DNA of 45,602 nucleotides from Brevundimonas sp. UBA7664 (lineage in GTDB: Bacteria; Pseudomonadota; Alphaproteobacteria; Caulobacterales; Caulobacteraceae): the NCBI RefSeq assembly GCF_002483305.1, contig NZ_DLHQ01000033.1, forward strand, positions 1-45,602, in the 5' to 3' direction. A program made the position numbers and the translations under genes. Below the pieces are notes generated by a model, which worked only from the letters and a program-made list of their open reading frames with translations, made no database searches and was not told the DNA's origin. Each line of letters starts with the position of its first letter. The stretch's first letter is position 1. Below are positions 32,609 through 40,803 of the stretch, piece after piece.

Positions 32609-33292
32609 ATGATCCGCTTCTCGCCCCGTGTTACGGCCCTCGCCGCCGTTGTCATCCTCGCCCCGGCTGCGGCAGGCTGCGGGATCAACGCCATCCCGAC
32701 CAAGGAAGAGGCGGCCAAGGCGCGCTGGGCCGATGTCCAGTCGCAGTACCAGCGCCGCGCCGACCTCGTGCCCAATCTGGTCGCCACGGTCCAGGGCGCG
32801 GCCATCGCCGAGCGCACCACCCTGACCCAGGTGATCGAGGCCCGGGCGCAGGCGACCGGCGTGACGGTGACCCCCGAGACCCTGAACGACCCGGCGGCCT
32901 TCCAGCGCTACCAGGCGGCGCAGGGCCAGCTCTCGCAGGCGCTGTCGCGGCTCCTGCTGGTCGTCGAACGTTATCCCGATATCAAGTCGAACCAGAATTT
33001 CATCGCCCTGCAATCGCAGCTGGAAGGCACCGAGAACCGCATCGCGGTGGCGCGGCGCGACTACAATGCGGCCGTGCAGGACTACAACACCTCGCTGCGC
33101 ACCTTCCCGACGGTGATCTGGGCCAACACTATCCACGGCGGATCCGAGCCGATGCAGCTGTTTACGGCGACCGAGACCGCCCAGACCGCGCCGGGCGTGA
33201 ATTTTGACGCCCTCAATCCCGCACAGCCCGGCGGGGCGGCTCCGGCCGTTGCGCCCGGCTCGGCTCCAGCCCCGGCGCCGGCGGCTCAGTGA
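32609..33292 (+). CDS. lemA: LemA family lipoprotein
   Basis: The 227-residue protein has a signal peptide with a lipobox-like AAAGC, then the LemA core: ARWADVQSQYQRRADLVPNLV, ARAQATGV, QGQLSQALSRLLLVVERYPDIKSNQNF, LEGTENRIAVARRDYN and YNTSLRTFPT. LemA proteins are membrane-anchored helical proteins of unclear function, often next to TPM-domain genes as here. A Pro/Ala-rich tail closes the protein. GGAG lies 8 bases before the ATG at 32609, which supports it over the frame start at 32567. The stop overlaps the next start (GTGA). Confidence 0.93.
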   Translation: MIRFSPRVTALAAVVILAPAAAGCGINAIPTKEEAAKARWADVQSQYQRRADLVPNLVATVQGAAIAERTTLTQVIEARAQATGVTVTPETLNDPAAFQRYQAAQGQLSQALSRLLLVVERYPDIKSNQNFIALQSQLEGTENRIAVARRDYNAAVQDYNTSLRTFPTVIWANTIHGGSEPMQLFTATETAQTAPGVNFDALNPAQPGGAAPAVAPGSAPAPAPAAQ

Positions 33293-34119
33293 TCCGCACC
33301 GTTTCGGGCGCTCTCCTGGTCAGGACCGCGGGCCTGATCGCGGCCTTGCTGGCGGTTGTCTGGCTGGCGGCCGTAACTCCGGCGCTGGCCCAGGCAGGCC
33401 CGACGTTTCCGCCCCTGAACGGACGGGTCATCGATCACGGAGATCTGGTCTCCGACGCCAAGGAGCTGGCTCTGGCGGCCAAGCTGGAGGCGCTGGAGCG
33501 GGACACCACCGACCAGGTCGTCGTCGTCACCGTCCCCGATCTTCAGGGTTATGAGATCGAGGAATACGGCTACCAGCTCGGACGCGCCTGGGGCATCGGC
33601 CAGGCCGAAAAGAACAACGGCGTGCTGCTCATCGTCGCGCCCCGGGAACGCAAGGTCCGGATCGAGGTCGGCTACGGCCTCGAACCCGTCCTGACCGACG
33701 CCCTCTCCGCCCTGATCATCCAGAATGAAATCCTGCCCTCGTTCCGCGAAGGCTATTTCGAGCGCGGCATCGAACAGGGCGTCGACGCCATCGACCGGCA
33801 GCTGCGACTGGACCCGGCCGAGGCCGAGGCCCGCGCCGCGGCGGCCGAGCGGCCCCGGTCCAGCGCCCCCATCGGCATCGCGGTGGTGATCGCCGTGATC
33901 TTCGTCCTCATGATTCTCGCCATGATCGGCGGCGGAGGCGGTCGTGGCCGACGACGCCCCGGCGGCGGAGTCGGTCCCATCCTGCTCTGGGCGGCCGCGG
34001 AGGCGCTGCGAAACAGCGGCCGGGGCGGCGGAGGAGGATTCGGTGGAGGCGGCGGGGGCGGCGGGTTCGGCGGGGGCGGCGGAAGCTTCGGCGGCGGGGG
34101 AGCATCAGGCGGATGGTGA
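33289..34119 (+). CDS. TPM-domain (YgcG-type) membrane protein with Gly-rich tail
   Basis: The 276-residue protein starts at a GTG overlapping the lemA stop by 4 bp. It has a signal peptide or anchor (~10-35), a TPM domain (GRVIDHGDLVSDAKELALAAKLEALE, QVVVVTVPDLQG, YGYQLGRAWGIGQAEKNNGVLLIVAP, VRIEVGYGLEPVLTD), a membrane helix (~195-215), and a tail of Gly and Phe ending GASGGW. TPM domains occur in a thylakoid phosphatase-like protein involved in photosystem repair and in bacterial envelope proteins of unknown role. The Gly-rich tail is usual for this subfamily. Likely co-expressed with lemA and the second TPM gene. Confidence 0.92.
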   Translation: MIRTVSGALLVRTAGLIAALLAVVWLAAVTPALAQAGPTFPPLNGRVIDHGDLVSDAKELALAAKLEALERDTTDQVVVVTVPDLQGYEIEEYGYQLGRAWGIGQAEKNNGVLLIVAPRERKVRIEVGYGLEPVLTDALSALIIQNEILPSFREGYFERGIEQGVDAIDRQLRLDPAEAEARAAAAERPRSSAPIGIAVVIAVIFVLMILAMIGGGGGRGRRRPGGGVGPILLWAAAEALRNSGRGGGGGFGGGGGGGGFGGGGGSFGGGGASGGW

Positions 34120-34805
34120 TCAAGCTGACTCCCGAGGTTAAGGGCCGTATCGCCGACGCGATCGCGGCCGCCGAGGCGACCACCTCGGGCGAGATATTCT
34201 GCGTGCTGGCGCGACAGGTTTCGTCCTATCGCGACATCTCTCTGGGCTGGGCGGCGGCGGCGGCCCTGCTCCTGCCGTTGGGCCTGATCCCGTTCGGCTT
34301 CGATCCGGCCTGGATACCGGGACTCGGAGAGGGCTGGCAGGCCGCCCACCTGTCATCCACCGATGTGATCGTGGGCCAGTCCCTGGCCGCCTACGCCCTG
34401 ATCCAGTCGGCGGTCTTTCTGACGGCGTTCCTGCTGACGTCGATCCCGGGCGTGCGCCGCATGATCACGCCGCGCAGCGTCCGCAGGGCCCGCGTCCGCC
34501 GGGCGGCCATGGAGCAGTTCCTCGCCCACGGCCTGCACGTCACCCAGGCGCGGACCGGGGTGCTGATCTTCGCCGCCCTGTCGGATCATCAGGTCGAGGT
34601 CGTCGCCGACGAAGGCATTTACAGCAAGGTCGATCACGCTGTCTGGGCCGACGCCGTCGAGGCGCTGGCCAAGGGGATGAAGCAGGGCGACCCTGCCGCC
34701 GGCTTCGAGGTCGCGATCGGCCTGTGCGGCGCGGTGCTGGCGGAGCATTTCCCGCCCGGAGCGTCGAACCTCAACGAGGTCGAGGACCGGCTGGTGCTGA
34801 TCTGA
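34113..34805 (+). CDS. TPM-domain membrane protein (second, divergent member)
   Basis: The 230-residue protein has an N-terminal half-TPM segment (IADAIAAAEATTSGEIFCVLAR), two membrane helices (~45-63 and ~90-110), and a C-terminal part with the rest of the TPM fold (THV-like RTGVLIFAALSDHQVEVVADEGIYSKV and GLCGAVLAEHFPPG). This split by two helices is the usual layout of this second family member. Its ATG lies 7 bp inside the end of the preceding gene. Together with lemA and the first TPM gene it forms a tightly overlapping three-gene unit. Confidence 0.88.
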   Translation: MVIKLTPEVKGRIADAIAAAEATTSGEIFCVLARQVSSYRDISLGWAAAAALLLPLGLIPFGFDPAWIPGLGEGWQAAHLSSTDVIVGQSLAAYALIQSAVFLTAFLLTSIPGVRRMITPRSVRRARVRRAAMEQFLAHGLHVTQARTGVLIFAALSDHQVEVVADEGIYSKVDHAVWADAVEALAKGMKQGDPAAGFEVAIGLCGAVLAEHFPPGASNLNEVEDRLVLI

Positions 34806-34886
34806 ACACGAACCCCCGCCGCCGCGTTGGTGTCGTATTCTCCGTGGTAATGGCCTGACCGCCGCCCGACCTGTTTCCAGGACGTC

Positions 34887-35624
34887 ATGCCCCGTCTGTT
34901 GACCTACAATGTGCACCGCTGCGTCGGCGTCGATCGCAAGCTCGACGTGGCCCGTATCGTGGGCGTCATCGCGGAGCACGAGCCGGACATCGTCTGCCTG
35001 CAGGAGCTCGACGTCGGGCGCGCCCGCACCGGCTATGTCGACCAGGCCCGGTCGATCGCCGACGGCCTGGCGATGACCTTCCACTTCCACGCCGCGATGC
35101 AGGTCGAGGCCGAGCAGTATGGCGATGCCATCCTGACCCTGCGGCCCGAACGGCTGGTGAGATCCGGCCCCCTGCCGTCCGTTCGCGGGGTCCCCGGTCT
35201 GGAGCCGCGCGGCGCGCTCTGGTCCGTGATTGATTTTGACGGCGTTGGGTTGAACGTCATCAACACCCATCTCGGCCTGGTTCCGCGCGAGCAGAGACTG
35301 CAGGCGGCGGCGCTGGTCGGGGCGGACTGGCTGGGCCATCCGGATTGCGTCGGGCCGACGCTGCTGACCGGCGATTTCAACGCAACCTCGATCACCCGGC
35401 CCTACCAGACCCTGACCCGCCGACTGGCGGACTGTCAGCGCAGTCTGGGGCTCAGGCCCTCGGTCAAGACCTTCCCGTCCAGCTTTCCCGCCATCCGGAT
35501 CGACCACTGTTTCACCAGTCCCGAGGTCGTGGTGACCGCGGTGAAGGCCCCCTTCTCGCCGCTGGCCCGAATGGCGTCGGACCACCTGCCGCTGATCATC
35601 GATTTCGAGATCAGGACTCCGTAG
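34887..35624 (+). CDS. Endonuclease/exonuclease/phosphatase (EEP) family hydrolase, YbhP-like
   Basis: The 245-residue protein has the metal-dependent EEP motifs in order: LLTYNVHRCVG (Asn), VCLQELD (Glu), VINTHLGL (His), LLTGDFNATS (Asp and Asn), RIDH (Asp) and ASDHLPLI (Asp-His). There is no signal peptide. In E. coli the relative ybhP lies next to clsB; here a ClsB-like phospholipase D gene converges on it, with a 14-bp overlap of the 3' ends. A phosphodiesterase role linked to phospholipids is inference from that pairing. AGGA precedes the ATG. Confidence 0.9.
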   Translation: MPRLLTYNVHRCVGVDRKLDVARIVGVIAEHEPDIVCLQELDVGRARTGYVDQARSIADGLAMTFHFHAAMQVEAEQYGDAILTLRPERLVRSGPLPSVRGVPGLEPRGALWSVIDFDGVGLNVINTHLGLVPREQRLQAAALVGADWLGHPDCVGPTLLTGDFNATSITRPYQTLTRRLADCQRSLGLRPSVKTFPSSFPAIRIDHCFTSPEVVVTAVKAPFSPLARMASDHLPLIIDFEIRTP

Positions 35625-37077
35625 GCGGAGGCAGGGTGCGGTGCGAACGGGTGCGCCGTTTCCACGGACGGAAGGCGTCCCGCGGCGAGGTCGGATCGCC
35701 CAGTTGAAACTCGGCGATGATGCGCTCGAACCGCGAGGGCGGATCGGCGCCGAGAACGTGCATCCGCCCGGTGTCGAAGCGGTGGATCGCCTCCCCCACC
35801 ATCCCCGTGACCGCCTCGACCGCGCCGAAGACCTCGCCGTCGACGCCGATCCAGTGGCCGATGGTGCGCTGGCGGAACCGCCGGATCGCGTCCCGGCCGG
35901 CGGCGTCCGTCGGTTCGGCGGCGATGTCGCACTCGGTGTCGAAGCCAAACGAGCGGTTGTTCAGATTGGTCGAGCCGATCCGGAGCACCGCGTCGTCATA
36001 GATCGAGACCTTGGCGTGCACGATGATCCGCTCGCCCTGACGGGTGTGAGGGGTGAAGGCGAAGAACCGGTTGTGCCGGTCGGCCTGCTCGAGCCGGAAC
36101 AGAACCTCTGATCGGGCGGTATCCATGGTGATCCGGTCGAACCAGCTGGGGCTTGTTCCCGTCGAGACCAGGACGATCTCCGGCCCATCCTCCTCCGCCA
36201 GCCGCGTCGCCAGCGCCTCGGCGATGACCGGCGAGGTGAAATACTGGTTCTCCATATAGATCAGCCGTTTCGCCCGGCGGATAGCGTCCAGATGCAGGGC
36301 TTCGTTCTCGCGGACCTCGGCCCGCCCGCCGGTCACTGGTTCGGTGCGGGCGATGGCCACGGGCGTCGCGCGCAGGTCGGGTTCAACCCCATCAGGCCAA
36401 GGATCGCTGGCGGCCTCGTCGGGAATGGTCCGCTCTCCGGTCGACCGGAACCAGCGTTCCCGGGCGAGGTCGCCCAGCGCCCGGGCGGCCGCCCCGTCCA
36501 TGACGGCCATCACCTCGTGGCGCGGCGAGGGGATCAGGCCGGAGGGCTGACAACGGCGCGGATCGCCGTCCAGATGCTCCTCGGTGTCCCAGCGGTCGGT
36601 CGAAATGTCCCCGCCGCCGCAGAAGGCTACGGCGTCGTCGATGATGACGACCTTCTGATGATGACAGGCCCCGAGCGGACCCGGCTGGTCGAGCCGGAAC
36701 TCCACCATCCGCTTGCGGAACCAGCCCTGCGCCTTGTGTGGATAGAAGCCTTGCGACGCCGCGATCAGCAACGGCGACTTCCAGATCAACAGGCGAACAT
36801 CCAGCTCGGGTTGGGCCTTCACCAGCATGCGCAACTGGTGGCCGATCTGGGCCTGGTGTTCGTAGTGCGGGCTCTGGGGGTCCAGCCGGGTGCGGGGATC
36901 GAACTGCCAGCCCAGAATGACGATCGACCGGCGCGCCTTGGCGAGGGCCGAGCGCAAGGCTTCGAAATAGGCCGCGTTCTCCATCAGGACGGCGAAACGG
37001 TCCGCGGTCTCGACCCGCCAGCAGTTGCGGCCCGGCGTCAGCAGGCTGTGGCTCTGGCTGTTTCCAAGGTCATTCAT
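35611..37077 (-). CDS. Phospholipase D/cardiolipin synthase-like protein
   Basis: The 488-residue protein has two HKD motifs: HQKVVIID (His140, Lys142, Asp147) and HAKVSIYD (His354, Lys356, Asp361), each followed by a GG/GSTN segment (FCGGGDIS; IGSTNLNNRS). It lacks N-terminal membrane helices, as in ClsB-type or eukaryote-like PLDs. It probably transfers or hydrolyses phosphatidyl groups; cardiolipin synthesis is possible but not established. The ATG at 37077 is chosen over 37194, since the first 39 residues of the longer frame are low-quality and Cys/Arg-rich. Convergent with the EEP gene. Confidence 0.9.
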   Translation of the reverse strand: MNDLGNSQSHSLLTPGRNCWRVETADRFAVLMENAAYFEALRSALAKARRSIVILGWQFDPRTRLDPQSPHYEHQAQIGHQLRMLVKAQPELDVRLLIWKSPLLIAASQGFYPHKAQGWFRKRMVEFRLDQPGPLGACHHQKVVIIDDAVAFCGGGDISTDRWDTEEHLDGDPRRCQPSGLIPSPRHEVMAVMDGAAARALGDLARERWFRSTGERTIPDEAASDPWPDGVEPDLRATPVAIARTEPVTGGRAEVRENEALHLDAIRRAKRLIYMENQYFTSPVIAEALATRLAEEDGPEIVLVSTGTSPSWFDRITMDTARSEVLFRLEQADRHNRFFAFTPHTRQGERIIVHAKVSIYDDAVLRIGSTNLNNRSFGFDTECDIAAEPTDAAGRDAIRRFRQRTIGHWIGVDGEVFGAVEAVTGMVGEAIHRFDTGRMHVLGADPPSRFERIIAEFQLGDPTSPRDAFRPWKRRTRSHRTLPPPTES

Positions 37078-37265
37078 GGCGCAAGTCTGGCCGATTCGCG
37101 TGACGGCGATGTGCGCCCAAGCTCTACAGGACGTTTGCCGACGACTTCCGTTCCATGAGCCAGCGCACCGGGTCAATGGTGACGCTTTGTTCATGCGGGC
37201 CCGGATTGTTCGAACACGGTTTTAGGTTCATAAGACCCGCGTCAGTCGGACAGGGGAGATCGGCG

Positions 37266-37454
37266 ATGCAAGCGCTGATCGAATTCATCGCGGGATTTGT
37301 CGCCATGCTGGCCGCTGCGGCCTTGTCGCAGTTCGGCGTGGACCTCGACGCGCGACAGACCCCCCAACGCGAGATCCACCGCGTTCGTGACTGTGGCGAT
37401 GCTCCAGCGGCCGCGGTGCTCGCCGCGCCCGCCCAGCCCGGGCACGACTGCTGA
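37266..37454 (+). CDS. Small 62-residue membrane protein, hypothetical
   Basis: The frame begins MQALIEFIAGFVAMLAAAALSQFG, a single hydrophobic helix, followed by a polar tail with DARQTPQREIHRV and two cysteines. GGGGAGA lies nine bases before the ATG at 37266. The frame is open from 37155, but the upstream part is Cys-rich and unlikely. I do not recognise it. It lies between the divergent phospholipase D gene and tipN; the 188 bp upstream show no other gene. Confidence 0.45.
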   Translation: MQALIEFIAGFVAMLAAAALSQFGVDLDARQTPQREIHRVRDCGDAPAAAVLAAPAQPGHDC

Positions 37455-37539
37455 TCCCTCGCGGACCGACTGTCCCCGGAATCATACGCCCTCGACTTTG
37501 CGCGCCGCGATTGACTCGTTAGGGTCGAAACGTCCTCTC

Positions 37540-37560
37540 GCGCGTCGGCCGCCGACGCGC
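37540..37560. other. Perfect inverted repeat in the tipN leader
   Basis: Ten-base arms gcgcgtcggc and gccgacgcgc are separated by one base and end 22 bases before the tipN ATG. It may be an operator or an RNA hairpin near the ribosome binding site. A GANTC site (GACTC, the CcrM methylation motif of Caulobacterales) lies at 37513-37517. Confidence 0.45.
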
Positions 37561-37582
37561 TCCGTGACGAGATCGCCGCTTC

Positions 37583-40090
37583 ATGAAATCACCCCGTCAA
37601 CGGCCCGCGCTGAACCTGACCGATCCGGAACCGGAAGCGCTGGCGGCCGAGCCGTTTCTGGATGTCTCCCGGCTTTCGGGCCCGGAGCCGGTCGTGACCA
37701 CTGACCGCCCCATGTCCGAGCGCCGCCGGCGGCGGCTCGCCGAGGAACAGCGCCGCGCCGAGGAACGGGCTTTGGCGGAAGCCGCACGCGCCGCGGCCCC
37801 GGCCGCAACGCCCGAGCTTGCGGTGTCCGCCGATGCTCCGCCGGTCGCCTATGAACCGCCCGCCGCGCCGGCCACGATCCGCCAGGGCGACCAACCGGCC
37901 CCATCCGGCCGTCACGCCTATCTCGTCGCCGGCGTCGCCTCGGCGCTGTGGATCGGCGGCGTCGCGGCATGGCTGGCCTTCGAGGTCGGGTCGGGCGCCG
38001 TCGAACTGGAGCCCTTGCGGCTGGCCGTCTATGCCCTGATCGCCCTTGCCCCGGCTGGTATGGCCATCATGCTGGCCCACGCCGTGCGCCAGGGCGCCGG
38101 GCTCGCCGCCGAGACCCGCCGGGCCCGCGAGCTGTCGGAGGCCCTCGTCGCCCCCACCGCCCTGGCGGCGCAGCAGACCGGAGAGGTGCTGCACTCTTTG
38201 CGCAACGACATCGATCAGGCGTCGCTGGCCGCCGAACGCGCCCGAAACGACATGGCCCTGCTCCGCGAAGCCCTCTCGCAGGAAACCAGCCGCCTGAACG
38301 AGGCCGCCGAGACGGCCGGCCGCACCGCGCGCCGCCTCGCCGAACAACTGGGCAGCGAACGCGAACAGATGCTGGTCCTGGGCTCCCAGCTGGACAGCCA
38401 GGCGACCGGGGTGATCGAAGCCGTCGAACGCCAGTCCCGGATGGTGGTGGACGCCTCCGACCTGGCCCAGACCCAGCTCAGAGAAGCCGAAGCCGCCCTG
38501 GCCGCCCGCGCCGCCGACCTCGCCGCCGCCGCCAGCGAAGCGCAGGACGCCGCCCGCGTCGCCGCCGACGACCTCGCGCGCCAGACGCTTCGTCTGGAGA
38601 ACGCTGGGTCGGGCGTCGCCGAACAGATCCAGTCGGTCGAGGAAGGCCTCGGCCAGCAGCGCGCCGCTCTCGTCACCGCGGCCTATGCGCTGCGCACGGA
38701 CCAGGAGGATTTCTCCGCCCAGGTCGAGAGCCAGCGCGCCCAGTTGAGCGAGCAGCTGTCCGCAACCCGCACCGCCGCGGGCGAGCTGGGAGAGACCTCG
38801 ACCCGCACGACCGAGACGATCAAGGACCTGGTCGAGGCCGCGACCGACCAGTTCCGGGCGCTGGTCGAAATGTCCCAGCGCGAGGCCGACGGCTTCGACG
38901 CGGCGACCAAGCTGGCTCTGGACCGGTTCGAGGCCCTGGCGGCCGAGGCGCGCGACGCCCTGGTCGAGGAAACCCGGCTGGCTCTGTCTGCCTTGCAGGC
39001 CACGGCCGAGGAGTCCCGGGCCGCCGCGACCCACGCGGCCGAACAGGCGCAGGTCCGCGCGGATCGGCTCGGCGAGGCCCTGTTCGACGCAGCGCAGAAG
39101 GCCGATCAGGCGGCCGATGCCCGGGTCGACAGCGCCCGCAAGGTCGTCATCGAGACCAGCGCACTGGTCGATGAGGCCGGACACCACGCTGTGGAGCGCC
39201 TTGAATCGACCGTCGAACGCATGAACGCCGCCCTCGCCCGGATCGACGAGACCATCGGCGATCTGGACGACCGCGCCGCTCGCCTGCCCGAAGAGGCCCG
39301 GCAGCGTGTCGAGGCCGTCCGGGCCTCGGTCGAAGAGGGCCTGGCCGCCCTGTCCGCCGCCTCGCAGAAGGCCGCGGCGGATACGGAGGCGCTGGACGCC
39401 GGCTTCCAGGAACGGGTGCGCCGCAACTACGACATGCTGACCGAGGCCGTGCGGCTGATGGGGGTGGTGTCCGGCGACACGCCCGCCCTGCGCCGTCGCG
39501 AGCCGGTCCCGACGGCGGGGTCTGTCGAGCCCGACTCCGGACGTCCCCGCGCCGCCAGGGCCGAGGAGCCGCGCGCCTTTGGCCTGCGCGGCCGACTGAA
39601 GCTGGAGCCCATGCCCGGATCGGGCGCGCCGGCCGCGCCAGCCGAGGAGCGCCTGGGATGGAGCGATCTGGTCGATGACGGTCCGGGCGAGGCCCCGCTG
39701 GACCTCGATACGCCTGTGATGCCTGCGGAAGCCGCCGACGCCCTGGAGGAGCGGATCACGGCCGCCATCCGGCGCATGGGCGTCGATCCCAACGCCTTGC
39801 TGCCCCGGTCGCGGGTCGAGGAAGCGGCGCAGGCGGTGGCGGACCGCGATCCCGACCGGGCGCGCCAGATCGTGCGCCGCGTGGCGCCCGCGGCGGTGCG
39901 CAGCGTGTCGCGCCGGGTGCTGACCGATCCCGACCTGCGGGCGGACGCCGAGGCCTATGTCCGCGCCTTCTCGCGTGATCTGGCCGTCCGGGCCGGGGAC
40001 AGCGACGGACCGGGGATCCTCGGGCGGCTGACCTCGGACGGCGGGCGCGCCTTCATGCTGCTGGACGCGGCCGTTGGCGACCTCGCCTGA
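37583..40090 (+). CDS. tipN: TipN-like polarity protein (two N-terminal membrane helices, long coiled coil)
   Basis: The 835-residue protein has a cytoplasmic-type charged head with a basic RRRRR patch (47-51), two membrane helices (about 112-134 and 146-167), a coiled-coil region rich in Ala, Glu, Gln and Arg (about 175-630), and a conserved C-terminal domain with ALEERITAAIRRMGVDPNALLP and RRNYDMLTEAVRLMG before it. This is the layout of Caulobacter TipN, which marks the new pole after division and orients flagellum placement and ParA-dependent segregation. The identification rests on architecture and taxon, not on alignment. The next gene starts 113 bp downstream. Confidence 0.75.
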   Translation: MKSPRQRPALNLTDPEPEALAAEPFLDVSRLSGPEPVVTTDRPMSERRRRRLAEEQRRAEERALAEAARAAAPAATPELAVSADAPPVAYEPPAAPATIRQGDQPAPSGRHAYLVAGVASALWIGGVAAWLAFEVGSGAVELEPLRLAVYALIALAPAGMAIMLAHAVRQGAGLAAETRRARELSEALVAPTALAAQQTGEVLHSLRNDIDQASLAAERARNDMALLREALSQETSRLNEAAETAGRTARRLAEQLGSEREQMLVLGSQLDSQATGVIEAVERQSRMVVDASDLAQTQLREAEAALAARAADLAAAASEAQDAARVAADDLARQTLRLENAGSGVAEQIQSVEEGLGQQRAALVTAAYALRTDQEDFSAQVESQRAQLSEQLSATRTAAGELGETSTRTTETIKDLVEAATDQFRALVEMSQREADGFDAATKLALDRFEALAAEARDALVEETRLALSALQATAEESRAAATHAAEQAQVRADRLGEALFDAAQKADQAADARVDSARKVVIETSALVDEAGHHAVERLESTVERMNAALARIDETIGDLDDRAARLPEEARQRVEAVRASVEEGLAALSAASQKAAADTEALDAGFQERVRRNYDMLTEAVRLMGVVSGDTPALRRREPVPTAGSVEPDSGRPRAARAEEPRAFGLRGRLKLEPMPGSGAPAAPAEERLGWSDLVDDGPGEAPLDLDTPVMPAEAADALEERITAAIRRMGVDPNALLPRSRVEEAAQAVADRDPDRARQIVRRVAPAAVRSVSRRVLTDPDLRADAEAYVRAFSRDLAVRAGDSDGPGILGRLTSDGGRAFMLLDAAVGDLA

Positions 40091-40203
40091 GGCGGGAATC
40101 TCAACGCCGCTGAGCCTCGCCGGGCGATTGCGCCTTGACGTCCGGGCTCTGGTGGCGACACCGTGCCGGCGATCGTCACGCTTCTGTCATGTACAGGCCG
40201 ACC

Positions 40204-40803
40204 ATGTTTGAGTCCAAGGACGAGACCGCCCCGGACGACCGACCGGGGCTCGTCATCTGCGCCTATGACGTTGACGAGGCGGGCTGGGATCCGGTCGAGG
40301 ATCTGTCGGGCCAGCCCTGGAGCCCGGCCGGCGCCCGCACCCTGGCGGTGGCGGGGGGCGCACCGGAGGTCCTGGCGACGGTCCTGTCCGGCCACCTCGA
40401 GGACCGGCGCTGCCGGGGTCTGCTGCTGGTCGGGCGCACCCGCCGCAGCGACGCCTTCCGGGTGCAGATCCGGGCCGAGAACCGCGCCCTCGAAGGCGGC
40501 CAGAGACTCGACAGCCTCGGCCCCGGGATGGCGCGGGCGACCGCGCCGGTGGCCGACATGGTCCGGGCGCTGAACGAGGCCGGACTGGCCGCAAGCGCCA
40601 GCTCCGACTCCGAGGAGGATGCGGGCAGCTATCTGCTCTACCGGGTTCTCTCCAGCCTCCCTGACGGGCCGGACACGCCGGCGATCGGCCTGCTGCGCGC
40701 GCCGGAGGATGAGTCCGACGCCGCGGTGCAGCGGGCGGTCAAGGCCGCGGCCCAGGCGATGGCGCATCACCTGTCCCCCCTGCCCCGCTCCCGCGCCCAC
40801 TGA
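40204..40803 (+). CDS. Pyroglutamyl-peptidase (C15)-like protein, probably inactive
   Basis: The 199-residue protein resembles peptidase C15 in outline: LVICAYDV at the start, LATVLSGHLEDRRCRGLLLVGRTRRSDAFRVQIRAENRAL (compare the G-x-G-R ... E-R-x-A-x-N region), and EEDAGSYLLYRVLSSLPDG (compare the DAGxYxCN active-site segment), then GLLRAP. The catalytic Cys position is Leu, so it is likely a non-catalytic relative. The match is weak and the call is tentative. The ATG at 40204 is preferred to 40135 or 40189. Its 3' end overlaps the convergent MFS gene by 65 bp. Confidence 0.7.
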   Translation: MFESKDETAPDDRPGLVICAYDVDEAGWDPVEDLSGQPWSPAGARTLAVAGGAPEVLATVLSGHLEDRRCRGLLLVGRTRRSDAFRVQIRAENRALEGGQRLDSLGPGMARATAPVADMVRALNEAGLAASASSDSEEDAGSYLLYRVLSSLPDGPDTPAIGLLRAPEDESDAAVQRAVKAAAQAMAHHLSPLPRSRAH

